Of a DNA stretch of 64,000 nt, positions 34,836 to 52,254 are shown in pieces. The first letter of the stretch is position 1, and each line of letters begins with the position of its first letter. The stretch lies in assembly GCF_003473485.1 (NCBI RefSeq), contig NC_053042.1:44541762-44605761 (forward strand), written 5' to 3'. A model generated the notes under the pieces. It saw only the letters and a program-made list of their open reading frames with translations, was not told where the DNA came from and did not search any database. This DNA comes from Medicago truncatula. Its lineage: Eukaryota; Streptophyta; Magnoliopsida; Fabales; Fabaceae. Position numbers and translations under genes: made by a program.

Positions 34836-37800
34836 GCATGATGGGTATTGCAAAGAAATATCCAATCTTGTAGTCAAGAGATCGGCACCGTTAGATAATT
34901 GGATGTTCAATATTTTCAATGTGATTTACTCAAATGAGTTTATCTTTAATATAGTTTCTTCTTACTTTAGAAGTTTGTAAAAACAATAAGCAGTTCTTAT
35001 TTATTTAATTTTTTTTTTTTTTTTTGTGTGTTATTCTTTGATCCTACATATTTATAAGACGCTAGTCGCTAGGGGCTAATACAAGGATTTTACAAAATAT
35101 TTGTTTGAAGGCAGGATTTTACGAAACACTTACGAATTATTTATTATTTTCTGTACTTTGAAAAATTAAGAGAAATAATACTTTATAATCATTAAAAAAA
35201 ATTATACTTCATAAATTAAACGACGATTTTCTTATTGAAATCGGTATACTTATCCTTGATGTCAACACGATCGAATCCCTACTATTATTATTTTAAATTA
35301 GCATTAAAAAAATTACTAGTATCTACAAAAAAAACGGAGAGCATTTTTTTTTTCTGAAGGAGAACATTTTATTTTGAAAGGGCCCAACGGATATTTTTTA
35401 AATAAAAAAACTATTTTAAGTCACAGATTATATAAGTTTGATATTCTAATTCAATGAAGAAAATATCATTTTTGCTTGACGAGACATTTTGCATGTTTCC
35501 TATTATTCAGTCTGGTACGTTCATATCTTTTTATTGTAATAAAATACTTATCAGCAAAAAAAAAAAAACTTATTAATTTTTTTTTATAGAAAAAAATACT
35601 TCTTTATGTAACCAACATCACTTTTGGAGAAAGAGCAAAGGCAATATCGTAAAGTCTTCATAAACAGATGAGATGCCTATGAAAAAGTGTACAAACTAAT
35701 ATTGATTATATGAATTTTGAATTTTGGTTGCTGTTTGCTTGTTGAGTACAATGAATTAATTTGTTTTATTCCATGGTTCGTGGATCACATGGAATGAGAT
35801 TTCCTACTATAACTACGTCTTGTGCTAACAATTCTCAGTTGTCCGATCTAGATCGACGGTTGAGATGGTTTCACGCGGTAAATTGCTTATGTAGTATAGA
35901 TTGTTTGATCTTAAATTAACGGTTAATATTTACTATTGAGTGTAACTGCTCATTTTGAACCGTAGGCAATTTCAATATTGAATCACGTTCAAGAGGCTGC
36001 AAAACTCCTCCCCTCTTACTTGCTTTCGTATTTATGTTTGAGAAATGCACATTTCATGAAAGAGTGAAATGTGCATGTGTTCTTGAAATTTTAGTTATAT
36101 TTATGTGAAGTTGGCATGGTGAAAACATGCTAGGTTAATTGAAGATTTCAATATCTAACATACAATTTCGCCACATTCAACTACACCTTCTCATTTGAAA
36201 CTGGATCCCACGCTGTAACTGCGTTAACGCAGTAACAACAATGGCCTTCCGATCAGAAACTAATGGTTGAGATCAAAACTGTCTAAAACTGATTGTATAA
36301 ATCTGAACTGTTAGATCACATTTATGTGGTCGAGACTGTGTGAAGCAGTTACAACAGGCAATCTGGGTCCTACTCGTCTCTCTCTTAATTATTTCCTTTC
36401 TCCTAACCACCTCATCATTCTACTTAGTGGGAGATCTCTAATCTTTGTGAATATAAAATTAGTAGAGAGATGTTATGTCCATTTCACACTTATCAGTCTT
36501 TATTAGAATTTTCTCTAACATGAAAATATGGCATGTCTACGAGGGTAATCCTCAATTGGAGGTATATAGTATTAAATTTATTGGTCTTATCCTTGTTTCC
36601 ATGTCGACTTCAAATGTTTTCTCTGATATGGAAACATGTCACGTCTCCAAACTAGGAATACCTTTTCATGAATACTCTTTAGTGGAAGGTCTTAAGTTTT
36701 CATGGAAAATAAATTTATTAGGGAAATGTCATACCCGTGATGCTCTTCCCAAAGGACCACCTGTGGTATGAAAATTGGTATATCTGCAAGTGAAAAATAG
36801 TGTGCAGGGATAAAATGACAGGCCTCTAACTAGATTATTGTGAAAAATAAATCTTTAGGAATAAAGGAATAATTTCACCTCGTTCTTGACCGAAGTTGAT
36901 CTGTTCGACTACTAAAATTGTTAGCATGAATAAATGTATCTATGGCAACAAAATCAATTGAGATTTTTCCGCCAAGTCAACCTTTGTTGCCCAGATTTTT
37001 CGATAGACCAGCTTTTGTCATCATGCATTTCATGTGTTCTATGTTGGAAATGAAGTTTAAGACCAATTGATTCTTCTTTTATGTTCTAAAATCATGTATG
37101 GTATATCAAAAGTGGTATTTGGTTTATGTTAAATTTAATGAAGAAAATTATGGACAGATTATAAATGCACATTTTTTTTATTAGTCATTTGACTTTTAAC
37201 CATTTCCACCCCTGTGGCTTTTGTTGAATCGATTAATATTGATAATACCCTTCCTTTTCTACCATTCTTCATCCTTTGCTCATTTTTTATTCTTCAAATG
37301 TAACTATTATGCCAACATTTCTACCCTAACTTTGGGTCGCCTTCCTCTTTACATGTTATCATGACCCTAAAACTAATTATGAGATATATATGTTTTAAAA
37401 AGTAAAAAAATCAGTTTTTTTTTTTTTTTTTTTTTTTTTCGGTCAATGTAAATTTGAAAAATGCTAAAGAGTATCCTTAGGACATCGGTTAAAAAGATAA
37501 AAATAGAAATTTTGCTTTGGAAAATAGTGAAAAGGGATGAATTTAGCCTAACCCATATATTTTTGTCATGATCTTCAAATATACTACCAAATGTTGCGCT
37601 AGAATAAGGTACAAATGATTGATATATAACCTCATTTTATCTAATATACTTCAAATGGTTTTAAATTCTTTTTTGCCTCTTTGATGATCGTTTATTAGTT
37701 TCATGAAAAAACAAAATGCAAGACATTGTTCCTCTTTCTTCTTCTGAAAAACACACTTAACACATGGTTACATGGACTGTCACTGCTGGTTTGTTGTTCA

Positions 37801-38759
37801 TTCTGTCAGTTTGTTAGTTTCCTTTTTGTTATTCTCCTATTTTCTCTGTCTTAATAAAAAGGGATCTTGTTTCATCTTGTAACAATTGAATGGTTTCAAT
37901 GAAATTCAGATATACAAATATACAATGAATGACTCGTGCTAATTCTTCATCTTCTGCGTAGTTGTAACCATGGCCTAATGTTACTTGATTAAACCAAATT
38001 ACTAACCTATCACCAAGAGTCTCCCGAGGAGTATAAAGTCTAAAATTAATTTATTTTATCCACATAAGATTTTTATTACATTATTCACATGAAACTATAT
38101 CATTCAATTTCAATTTTTCTTAACGATTTCTTCTTTGTAAACTCTTGTTAGGTTTTTTCTTTTGATGTAAATTAGGTATCCTCCGCACGCAATAATAAAG
38201 ACAAATCCTTCGAGTCTTGTGGACCTAAATGGACGGCAAACTCCCCTAAGAATTTTTAATGCTGCTGCATGCCTAGATAAACTCTTGTTAGGTTTTAATT
38301 CTATTAATGTGAAACTTAATTTTCTTCTTCTTCTTTTCAATACATCCCCTCATGCTTAGTACAATTGAGCCAGATGAGAGGATTATGGATGACCTAATAG
38401 ATAAACTCTTTTTACCATAATAAAAATTGAGTTGTGTCTAATTTAACGCCACAACACCAACTTAGTTGCTGAGTAAAATATTTTATAATCTTAAAATTTT
38501 ATTTAAAATTAACTTAAATAGATAAAAAAAAAAATTAACTTAAATAGTGTAGTAATTTGATGATACAAGAAATTGTAGAGTATGCTTAAGACTCAGAAAT
38601 CCAGCTTGTAGAACACAATAATTTAGAACGATACATCTCAAGCTTCATAACTAGAAATAGGTTATACAAAATCCCACTTATTACATGTTGACGAGCTTTA
38701 TGGTTTTAAATCAAATGAATGTTTTGAAATTTATATTATTGCTCAATAAATGTATTTCC
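34836..38759. other. Long gene-free interval
   Basis: No coding gene was recognised. It contains an inverted repeat pair of the 'TGTAACTGC..CAGT' kind at about 36205-36245 and 36325-36365, a locally duplicated block in 36475-36770 (ATGAAAATATGGCATGTCTA versus ATATGGAAACATGTCACGTC), and a 24-base T run near 37416-37439. A 98-codon open frame at 36475-36771 overlaps the duplicated block and has no known domain. Confidence 0.45.
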
Positions 38760-39085
38760 AGCTAAATTGCATGTTTGGTCCTTACGTTTAATTTACGTTT
38801 TAAGTTGGTCCCCTACATTTAGAAAGTTTCAAGTTGGTCCCTTACGTTGTTAAGATTGGATTATCAAATCTCTGTTTTAAAAGTCCATGTGGCTAATAGA
38901 AACACACACGTGGATAACTTTGAGAGTGCCACATGGACGTTTTCGACAGAGTTACCTCAAAATATGACGGAAAGGACGAACTTATGTTGACATCAATAAC
39001 GTAAGGAACAACTTGAAGCTTTTTAAACGAAGAGACCAACTTGAAACCTAAAATAAACGTATGGGTCCAAAAATGCAATTTAGCC
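38760..39085. mobile_element. Mutator-like fold-back element
   Basis: The left end GCTAAATTGCATGTTTGGTC and right end GACC-like inverse finishing AAAATGCAATTTAGCC are mirror copies, with repeated 'AAGTTGGTCCC' modules inside in both orientations. Flanks ATGTATTTCC and ATGTTTTCC look like a decayed 9-bp duplication. 326 bp and non-coding. It ends about 95 bases downstream of the NADP-MDH stop codon. Confidence 0.7.
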
Positions 39086-39180
39086 ATGTTTTCCCCCTTT
39101 TATTACATAACCATTATTCTACATCAATTGGTATGATCTTACTTCCATGTATCTGCTTTGACATTCAGAAGATTAGCTAG

Positions 39181-43249
<4,069 letters not shown>

Positions 43250-44948
43250 GTCAAAGAATCTTAGAATTCAAGAAACACTAAGTTTGTGGTACTTGATAAT
43301 AAGAGTAGTAATAAAAAAAACAAGACTTTATGAAGAAGTTTCTAAAAGGGTATAAGAAAATGAGAAAACATAAAGAGTTTGGTTGAGAAGTTGCAAAGTT
43401 GATGAAGAGAAGTGTAGAAGGAAGAAAAAAGGGAGGGTATGATGGAACAAAGAGGATGGATTTGAAATACAAGTATAAGGCTATGGGAATGACACTTGTC
43501 AAGTTACTTGATCACTGTAAACATCATCCACAACTTGTTTTTTTTATCTTCTTCTTATGAGACATTATTGGATTTTGGATGAATGAAATGAAATTACGTA
43601 CTATTAGGGTGTGTAATTTGTGTTGTTTTCCGCATGTTTTCTCAGGGGGTTAATTGTGTTTGAGATAAGGTCGAATACCAAGTATAAGCACTTACTTTTT
43701 TTTAAGTGAAGTATAAGCACTTGCTTGAAATTCAAACTTTGACATTAGAAAAAAGAAAATAAAAATAAAACTTTGACATGTTGTTGGAGACTAATCCCTC
43801 TTGTTAGACTTAACTTTAGTCTATAGTAGGTTGTTTTGTATTTGACCTAGTTAAAAGAGAAGCCCCTCGTATGGTCCTTAATTTTGAAGGTTCCGTGATT
43901 ATTTTTTTTTCGTGAGAACCAAATTTGATTTTTTTTGGAACTATTCTTGACCTGATTATGATTACTATACGGTCAAACTCCAGATTAAGAGACCGTTTCG
44001 TATGAAAGTTAGAAGTCAAACTAGTCTACCAAAATTAACATCAAGGAGAATCGAATTCAAGACCTTGAGAGTATCACATCTTAAAGTCCTAAGTCAACAC
44101 GACCAGATCAACCCAAATGGGTTAAATATCATACGAGTATTGATATACAATACGTATATAATACATGTATTTCTTTCATTTGGGAGTATTTAGGCCTCAT
44201 AGCAAACCTCATATAAGGTTACAAAGAAACATCAATCTTATTGAGGATTTAAAATGATATTTACACAAGTTACTATTAACAAAATTATCATTCAGAATCT
44301 AAATCACAACTAGTTGAACAAAAAATTTAATTATATGTGTCAACCGTAATTTGTACTTTGGTTGTATAGTGTCATACTTCTTGCCAAATGAACAATATAC
44401 GCAAAAAAAAAAACAAAAATGTTAGAGTAGAAAGTCACTTTGATCTCGGACGATTTTCTCACGATCCAACCTAGTCTTCGATAAAAAAAAAAAAATTATG
44501 ACATTTTCAAATTAATGACAAATTAGTTTCTATGTTATAATGGTAGAGACTAATTTATATATTGATTTTTATAAAAGAATAAATTAGATCGCTAAAAAAA
44601 ATTGTTGAAAACAAAATGAGAGTCATTCTATTTATTTGATGATACTTGAAAACGCCATGACTCTGTTGACCGAGTTGCTTACCAAATAAACAACAAACAT
44701 TAGCAAAGATCCACACACGAAGAACAAAAATCCAATGCTATGTTCAATTCCTATGGTAAATGTTGTTTATCTATGCATTCAGTAACTTGGGTTTACTTTA
44801 GTTTCTTCTAGTTCTACTAACTACTATATGTAACTGAATTTAATCACCTTTTCAGGTTTTGGCTCAGGATTTTTAGCTCAATATTGCAATGATGAATGTT
44901 TTAGTTTAGTTTGAAGTCACCAACCAATTGAGTTTTGTGTGAAAAAAA
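43250..44948. other. Divergent promoter region between NADP-MDH and GT47
   Basis: The two genes are transcribed away from each other, so this 1.7 kb contains both upstream regions. Purine-rich GAGAAG/GAAGAAAAAAG sequence marks the NADP-MDH leader at 43300-43440. No open frame with a domain, and no clear transposon ends. Confidence 0.5.
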
Positions 44949-47934
44949 ATGGGTTTATCTTTTTATGTCAGATTTAGACATCTCTTACCTGTTCTTGTGT
45001 GTCTTGTTACTATACTTGTTTTTCAATCGTATTGGAAAACATTTTCTCTCTTGGATTTGTCTAGTAGATTCATTGGAAACAATGTTACTTTACAATCTAA
45101 TTATTCATTTCAATATGAAGTGGAAAATCATGAAAAAGAAATTCACAATTTCAATCAAAAAATACTGCTTGATGATTCCACACAGAAGGTTAGAGAATTT
45201 GATGAAAAACACAATATTCAACACCAGAGAAAAGGGTTTCCTTCAAAGGGAACAAAAGGTCTGAATGCAGATTGGAGCATTTATCATGATAATGTAAAAA
45301 AGTCTTCAAATGGAAGTGGAATACAAAGTATGGAAATTGACCCTCAAAATAAGGAAAAACCTCAGTTACTGAAAACTTCTTTGTTGGGTTCTTCGATCAC
45401 GATGCAGCCAACTTCATTAACTCGGCTGTACTCTCAATTGATTCAAAGTTTTAATTCTTCTTCTAGGGTATGAACTATGAAGTTCAGTTTTTGTTGTTCT
45501 AACGTACGATTGAATCATTGTTGAATATGTATGTACTTCTAATTTTCTCATTTTATGTATTGATGACAGAAGCCAAAGTCGTCTTCGCAACGTGACCGTG
45601 AACTCTTAGCTGCAAAAATAGAGATTGAAAATGCAAATGTCTTGTTGAAGTCTTCAGGACTTCATGCACCTGTTTACCGAGAAGTTTCCAAATTTTCAAG
45701 GTACACTGACAGTTGTTCAATTTGTTAGATGTTAGCTGTATACGATTGCATTGTAAACTATTCTTTTTTCATTCTTATACTCTCAGATCTGTGTTGCAAG
45801 TTGTCCTGTATTTTTTGCTTAACATGTTACTTCAATAGATTTGGCTCAATTTTGGAAATTTCTACAGTGAATTTCAAGAAGTCGTTTGTTATTTAGGGTC
45901 TGTTTGAATTGACTTATTTGAGCTTATACACTTACATAAAAACTTGTGAGACATTTGGGAGAGCTTAGAAACAGTCAAACAGCTTATAGCATGGCATGTC
46001 CACGAGTTTTTTAGCTTATTTCAGTAAGCTCTCCATGATGGCTTATGAAAACAACTTAATAGTTTATATGAAAATAGTTTTTATTTTATATTTGGTTAGA
46101 TTTCATTTATGCTAGCAATGAATATGATATGGACGTTATTCCATTTGTTGACTCGGAGACCCCAAATGTTCCTGTTAATCAGTTCATACTTAGGTGCGTG
46201 TTCTTTCATAGATAATTGAAATGCTTTTTTGCATTTGTTCTTCAGGAGTTATGAACTGATGGAGCGCAAGCTCAAAGTTTATATCTATAGAGAAGGAGAA
46301 AAACCAATATTTCATCAACCAAAGATGAGAGGAATTTATGCCTCAGAGGGATGGTTTATGAAATTGATGGAGGGAAATAAAAGGTTCATTGTGAAGGATC
46401 CGAAAAAAGCTCATTTATTTTACCTTCCGTTCAGTTCACAAATGCTAAGGGCCAATCTTTCTGACAATAAGAAGATGGAGCAGTACCTTGACAAATATGT
46501 GAATATAATTGCCGGAAAATATCGTTTCTGGAATAGAACTGGAGGAGCAGATCATTTTCTCGTTGCCTGTCATGATTGGGTGCGCTTCTGATACATCACT
46601 GTGATTACTATTTATACAACATAATATTGATAAGGTTCTTATTTTATCCTTATACAAAATGCTTTTAAGCTATTGGCATTTATCAATTAAAAAACCTGAT
46701 CAGTTACCGTATAATGGTATTGATCAAACTTAAAACAAGGTGCTCAAACAACTAACATATAGTTGGAGGAAATGGATTCCCTGTTGTAACTGTGTCACGT
46801 AGTTAGAGATCTCAGTTGTCTTATCGAAACCGCCATTGATATCATTTTGAATTAATTTACTAATTGTGTAGTTTCATCTTATATATCGAGATTCATTACT
46901 GCGTGGAACTTTTAGTGTAGGGAATTCAAGTATGTCATGTTTCTAGGATGATTGGCAAAATTTACCACTAGTATAGTTGTGCAAATACAGAATTTACCAA
47001 GTCTGGGAATAATATTCAGGCCAAAATCCCCATATCATCATAATGTAATAATGTAGTGTCCCTTTACATCACTGAGTGTGATGCAAATTAAAAGCAAATT
47101 TGATTTTTTTTTTGGGATAATTTTAGATTAGTGCTTATGTACCTTGTCAAATGGGAAAATGGATCAGTGATTCCATGATATATTACTTCATATTGTTGAA
47201 TATGGATTTAAGGCTGCATTGCATTTTTTTGCAATACTAACACAATGCGACGTATGAAACTGCAGGCTTCCCGAATCACTAGGCAACCAATGAAAAATTG
47301 TATTAGGTCTCTTTGCAATGCTAATGTTGCTAAAGGATTTCAAATAGGAAAAGATACTACTCTACCTGCTACATACATACATTCTGTGATGAATCCACTA
47401 AGAAAAATTGCAGGTAAACACCCTTCAGAAAGGACTATACTAGCCTTTTTCGCAGGAAGCATGCACGGTTATCTCCGTCCAATCCTACTCAAACATTGGG
47501 AGAACAAAGAACCTGACATGAAAATTTTTGGCGCAATGGCACGTGATGCGGAAGGTAAAAGAATTTATATGGACTACATGAATAGTAGCAAATATTGCAT
47601 ATGTGCTAGAGGTTATGAAGTTTACTCACCAAGAATAGTTGAGGCCATATTTTCCGAGTGTGTGCCGGTGATCATATCAGATAATTATGTGCCCCCTTTC
47701 TTTGAGGTTTTGAAATGGGAAGCATTTTCGGTATTTGTTCGTGAAAGGGATGTCCCTAATCTTAGAAGCATACTTCTCTCAATCACAGAAGAGAAGTACT
47801 TGGCATTGCATTTGGGAGTAAAGAAGGTTCAACAGCATTTCCTGTGGCATAAAGTTCCTGTCAAGTATGACTTATTTCATATGATTCTTCACTCTATTTG
47901 GAACAATAGACTTTCTCATATTAGACTCAAGTAA
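44949..47934 (+). CDS. GT47 (exostosin-type) Golgi glycosyltransferase, four exons
   Basis: Exons 44949-45467, 45570-45700, 46246-46579 and 47266-47934 join in phase to give 550 residues. It is a type II membrane protein: short basic N terminus, one hydrophobic anchor (about 11-28), then a stem region of about 180 residues with N-glycosylation sequons (NVT, NYS). The exostosin domain begins near 216 with YELMERKLKVYIYREGEKPI and includes DHFLVACHDW, FFAGSMHGYLRPILL, YCICARGYEVYSPRIVEAI, CVPVIISDNYVPPFFEVLKW and LFHMILHSIWNNR. Family members build cell-wall polysaccharides (xyloglucan, pectin, xylan side chains) in the Golgi; this clade's substrate is not known from sequence. Intron 2 carries a GGGTCTGTTTGAATTGACTT-type repeat at 45896-46130. 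Confidence 0.9.
45896..46130. repeat. MITE-like repeat in GT47 intron 2
   Basis: It begins AGGGTCTGTTTGAATTGACT and contains AGCTTATAGCATGGCATGTC and GTAAGCTCTCCATGATGGCT motifs, typical of a dispersed legume MITE with TCTGTTTG ends. The right end is not conserved, so only a partial copy can be supported. Confidence 0.5.
46777..46860. repeat. Dispersed repeat in GT47 intron 3
   Basis: GGATTCCCTGTTGTAACTGTG followed by CACGTAGTTA resembles the inverted pair at 36205-36365, indicating the same repeat family at two places in the window. Non-coding. Confidence 0.5.
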
Positions 47935-49195
47935 TGATATCAATGATGTAAACAAGTAGAAGATGTAAATAGATATATGTATATCTTGTTTTGTTAATTT
48001 TTATGATGTTTATTGATTTATCTGAGAGTTACTTTACACTTCTATGTTTTATAATGCACCCTATCCGGAAGTACATTTATGGACGAAAAAACACAGTTTT
48101 CATTCGGATTTACCTATCCGGAAAACAAAATAATGGTATTTGTTTCTCCAGGTTTACACATATGAAGTACTGTTAGGGTTGGGAAGCACTCTTATCTTTA
48201 ATCTTCAAGAAGCATAAACGACTCATAAGTATAATTTGCATTACTTTTCATGTCATTGGTTTCTATTATTTAGTAATGGCTATTACATTGTTTAGATTAT
48301 TAACCAATTAGCTTACCATTATGCCAAAAAATTGAAGCAGTGGACTCACGCCTTTGAAAACAAGGTGCAATTCATCAATAATACTTGCATAACATATTCA
48401 AAAAAATTGTTTTTGTAATCTATCAACTTAGTCTCTAAAATATATGAAAATCTATCAATTTAATCGATGCTAGTTTAATAAAAGAGACTAAATAGATAGA
48501 TTTTACATGCTTTTGGAACTATAACATATTTACATAACTTAGGACTAGATTGTTTAAAATAAAATAAAAAACTTAGGAGTAGATTGAAAAGGGTGCGTTA
48601 ATTTAAAACTAAATGGATGATTTATTCATTTCTTTATACTAATGTGTAAGACGGTGACATTAATTGAGTAAAAGAAAGATGATATTCAATATGGTCCCAT
48701 GAAAAAGAAGATCATCAGCGCTCTTATATTTTTAATTGAAAAATAAATATTTCTCTACGATATCACTGTAGAAAAATCGATACGTCTCTATCAATGACTA
48801 ACTAAAAACATATATTAGATATTGCTCATTTAATTTTCACTCTCAAGAGACCTTTCACGAAAAATAATAACGGACATCTTATTCCCAGAAATATATATAT
48901 AAAAAAAAGTGTTTGATCAATCGTTTAATTCCTAGTATTGGTCCCATCTCTTTATCCTCTTTGAGAGAATTGATTGAGTAAATTGAGGATCCATGATCGT
49001 CATGTGTTTATAGATGCATGCTAATATAACTATTTAATTTTAGCACTAAAATTTACGATAACATATTTGTATATATAAACTTTTTCAGTCTTTATATTTT
49101 TATATGGCGAAATGATAAATCATCAGATAAATAAATTTAAGCTTGAGTGGATATGATTCAAGTATGCAATGCATGTACGTAATAATTCAATCCTA
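47935..49195. other. Intergenic between GT47 and the 4CL-like gene
   Basis: 3' flank of GT47 followed by AT-rich sequence. No domain-bearing open frame; the 61-codon frame at 47991-48176 is probably 3' UTR. Confidence 0.4.
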
Positions 49196-49456
49196 CCTCC
49201 GTCCCAATTTAACTGAGCTCTTGACTCATTTCATACTTATTAAGAAAAAGTGTATAAGTGAAAGAGAGAGAAATGGTTTTGAGTGCCCTTATCAACCTAT
49301 TGGTGCATTCTTCTTTATCATAAATGCAAAGTAGAATATATTAAATTGAGAGTTGTGAAAGTAGTATTAATAATTGTAAAAAAATAATTAATATTATATT
49401 AAAAAGTGAAATGAGACTATTTTTTCGCAAATAGTTCAGTTATTATAGGAGGGGAG
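49196..49456. mobile_element. Stowaway-type MITE
   Basis: Left terminus CTCCGTCCCAATTTAACTGA and right terminus ...TCAGTTATTATAGGAGGGGAG with TA on both sides (49194-49195, 49457-49458). About 490 bases upstream of the 4CL-like start codon. Confidence 0.7.
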
Positions 49457-49949
49457 TAATAATAAAGCTTAGAAACTTCAAGAGAGATAGTAGTTGATAA
49501 TCAATGCTTAGATTTACAAGAACCCTTGCAACACTAATCTTTCACATTTTCTAAGTTGAATGTGCAGTCTCAAGGTTCAAAGAACAAATTCCAAGACCTT
49601 GGCCTCATTTTCCGTACATTATAATTATTGTGATCTTGACTATATTCTATGGTTGATGAAAAGAATATTCATTTTTCAATTTATTTATCTTGGCCTATGT
49701 AGAGAACGTCAAGTATATATCTTCTAGCTAAGTTTCACTCTCTTTGCCGGCCACAAAAATACAACTGTCTTACTAACCTTAACCTCAATACTTATACAAC
49801 TGACATGACATAGTTAACAATGTTAGTCCTAGTACTTTACGAAAAATATACTATAGATGCTGTTTATGCTGCATACTCATTTTGCCACAGCTACACTACA
49901 TTAGCATTGACAATTAGCTTAACATATCAATCAATTTTGCAGGGAAAAA

Positions 49950-52254
49950 ATGTCAGGAGAGGAGATTTGGTCATCCGCTGAAGAAGAATCCGGTGAATCT
50001 CTGTCTCCATTTGATAACAGGAGTGGCTACAATCCAAGAACAGGAATTTACCATTCTCTTGTTAAGCTTGAAACCAAACATGAAATCCCAACAAAGCTAG
50101 ATCTCAACACTGCAACTCTTGTGCTATCACAGTTCTCACAAGGAGACCTTGCTGATGCAAGAATTGCATTCATTGACTTAAATACTGATCATAGTGTAAC
50201 CTACGGTGAGATTCGTCGATCAGTTTATTCCCTTGCAACAGCTTTGTTCCATGGACTTGAGATTAGAAAAGGCGATGTCGTGTTTTTATTGTCTCCAAAC
50301 TCAATCTTGTACTCAACTATATGCTTGGCTGTGTTATCAGTTGGTGCAATTCTGACCACTGCCAACCCTCTCAATACTAAGTCAGAAATTGCAAAACAAG
50401 TACATGATTCAGGTGCTAAACTAGCTATATCGGCACCAGAAGAGTTACACAAATTGGTCCCAACTGGAGTTCCTACAATTCTCACCTCAGGGACATCTGA
50501 TGGAAAGTTTTTATCAGTTGAAGAGTTAATAGAAGGCTGCTATGATTCACATGAGTTGCCACATGTTCCTGTGGAGCAATCAGACACTGCCGCTATACTT
50601 TACTCTTCAGGGACTACTGGAGTAAGCAAAGGTGTTGTTTTGACACATGCAAATCTCATAACCATAATGAAACTACTCTGCTGGTCTGCTGATGTATCTA
50701 CAGCACAAGACGATGTTTTCCTCGCCTTCATTCCAATGTTTCATGTCTATGGACTGATGTTCTTTGGATTTGGCTTGTTGTGTGTTGGTGTTACAACAGT
50801 TTTGATGCAAAAATACGATTTTCAAGCCATGCTTGTCGCTATCGAGAAGCACAAAATTAATAACATACCAGCAGTGCCACCAGTGATCCACTCATTAGTG
50901 AAACATGCTAGCAAAGATGGTTGTGATTTGTCTAGCCTAAGAAGAGTTGGCTCAGGAGCTGCACCTTTGAGTAAGGAAATGTCACTGGAGTTTAGAAAAC
51001 TGTTTCCTTGGGTTGAACTAAGGGCGGGTTATGGACTAACAGAAAGTTGCGGGGGAGCTACGTTTTTCGGATCGGATAAAGATGCTAAAGCTCATCCAGA
51101 AGCATGTGGAAAGTTGATTCCAACTTTTTGTGCAAAAGTGGTAGACATTGAAACAGGGAAGCCTTTGCCTCCACTCAAGGAAGGAGAGTTATGGTTGAAA
51201 AGCGGTACTATTATGAAAGAATATTTAGGAAATATTGAGGCAACAACTGCAACAATTGATTCAGAAGGTTGGTTGAGGACAGGTGATCTTGGTTATATTG
51301 ATGAGAATGGAATTGTCTACATAGTCGAACGAATAAAGGAGCTAATCAAGCACAAAGGGTATCAGGTACTCAAATTCATAAATAGTTTAAGTTTCAATAG
51401 TGAAGTTTTGTTGCACTTGAAGTTAAATTAGAATATCAGTAAATTCCTTTAGTTCTAAGGTATCAAATTGAGTTTGGAACGGTTTTAGTTTTCATTAATA
51501 CATATGTGGATTGCTTGTGTCAGGTAGCTCCTGCAGAACTGGAATCTGTGCTGCTAAGTCATCCCCTTATTGTTGATGCAGCAGTTATTCCGTACGATCC
51601 CCTCCGCCTATTTTCACTCTTATTTTCATTCTCTCTGTGACTTTCTTATGTGGACAAAAAATGTTGCAGGGTTGAAGATGAAGAAACTGGGCAGATACCG
51701 ATGGCATATGTGGTGAGGGCAGCTGGTTCTCAACTAACAGAAGACCAAGTCATTCAATTTGTTGCAGGCCAGGTAGGCCACTCTTGGCTCCTGATTCCAT
51801 GCAGTAAAAAAATCTGCAGTCGTTGTAATCATTGTTGCTTAGTGGTTGGATGAAGATCAAACAATTCATATTTTAAGTTTGTATTTTAAACTTGATTAGT
51901 TAAGTTAAATTTTAAATTCATATTCTGACTTCACCTAATTAGGTTTAAGATGCAAAACTGAAATAAAAACCATATGACATTCATCCAACAATCTAGATGC
52001 AATAACTGCAGATATTTTACTTCATCAAGTCCATTTCTGCTTCTCTTAGCTCCTGCCTTCTCGTTTTCCTATAGTCATTTTAATTTCTCTCTCTATTTTT
52101 AAATTAAACTAAATTTGAGAATTTTCAGGTGGCTCCATATAAGAAAGTGAGAAGGGTGAGTTTTATTGACGGTATACCAAGGTCAGCTGCTGGCAAGATA
52201 TTGCGAAAAGATCTTGTTTTGCAAAGCAAATACCAGCTTGTTTCTAAGTTGTGA
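49950..52254 (+). CDS. 4-coumarate:CoA ligase-like peroxisomal acyl-CoA synthetase (4CLL7-type), four exons
   Basis: Exons 49950-51365, 51524-51591, 51670-51772 and 52129-52254 give 570 residues. It is an ANL-superfamily enzyme: carboxylate + ATP + CoA to acyl-CoA via an acyl-adenylate. Motifs: P-loop [11 protein letters not shown] (219-229), GYGLTES (360-366), [19 protein letters not shown], hinge [15 protein letters not shown], and the C-terminal adenylation lysine in [11 protein letters not shown] (Lys552). The protein ends in SKL, a canonical type 1 peroxisomal targeting signal. Box II GEICIRG of true 4CLs is replaced by GELWLKSG, so this is a 4CL-like rather than lignin 4CL; Arabidopsis relatives activate jasmonate precursors and fatty acids in peroxisomes (At4g05160 is the nearest I recall). 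The first exon is large, as usual for this family. Confidence 0.93.

Noticed and set aside
49143-49334. 63-codon plus-strand frame
   Set aside because: Spans into the Stowaway MITE and has no domain.
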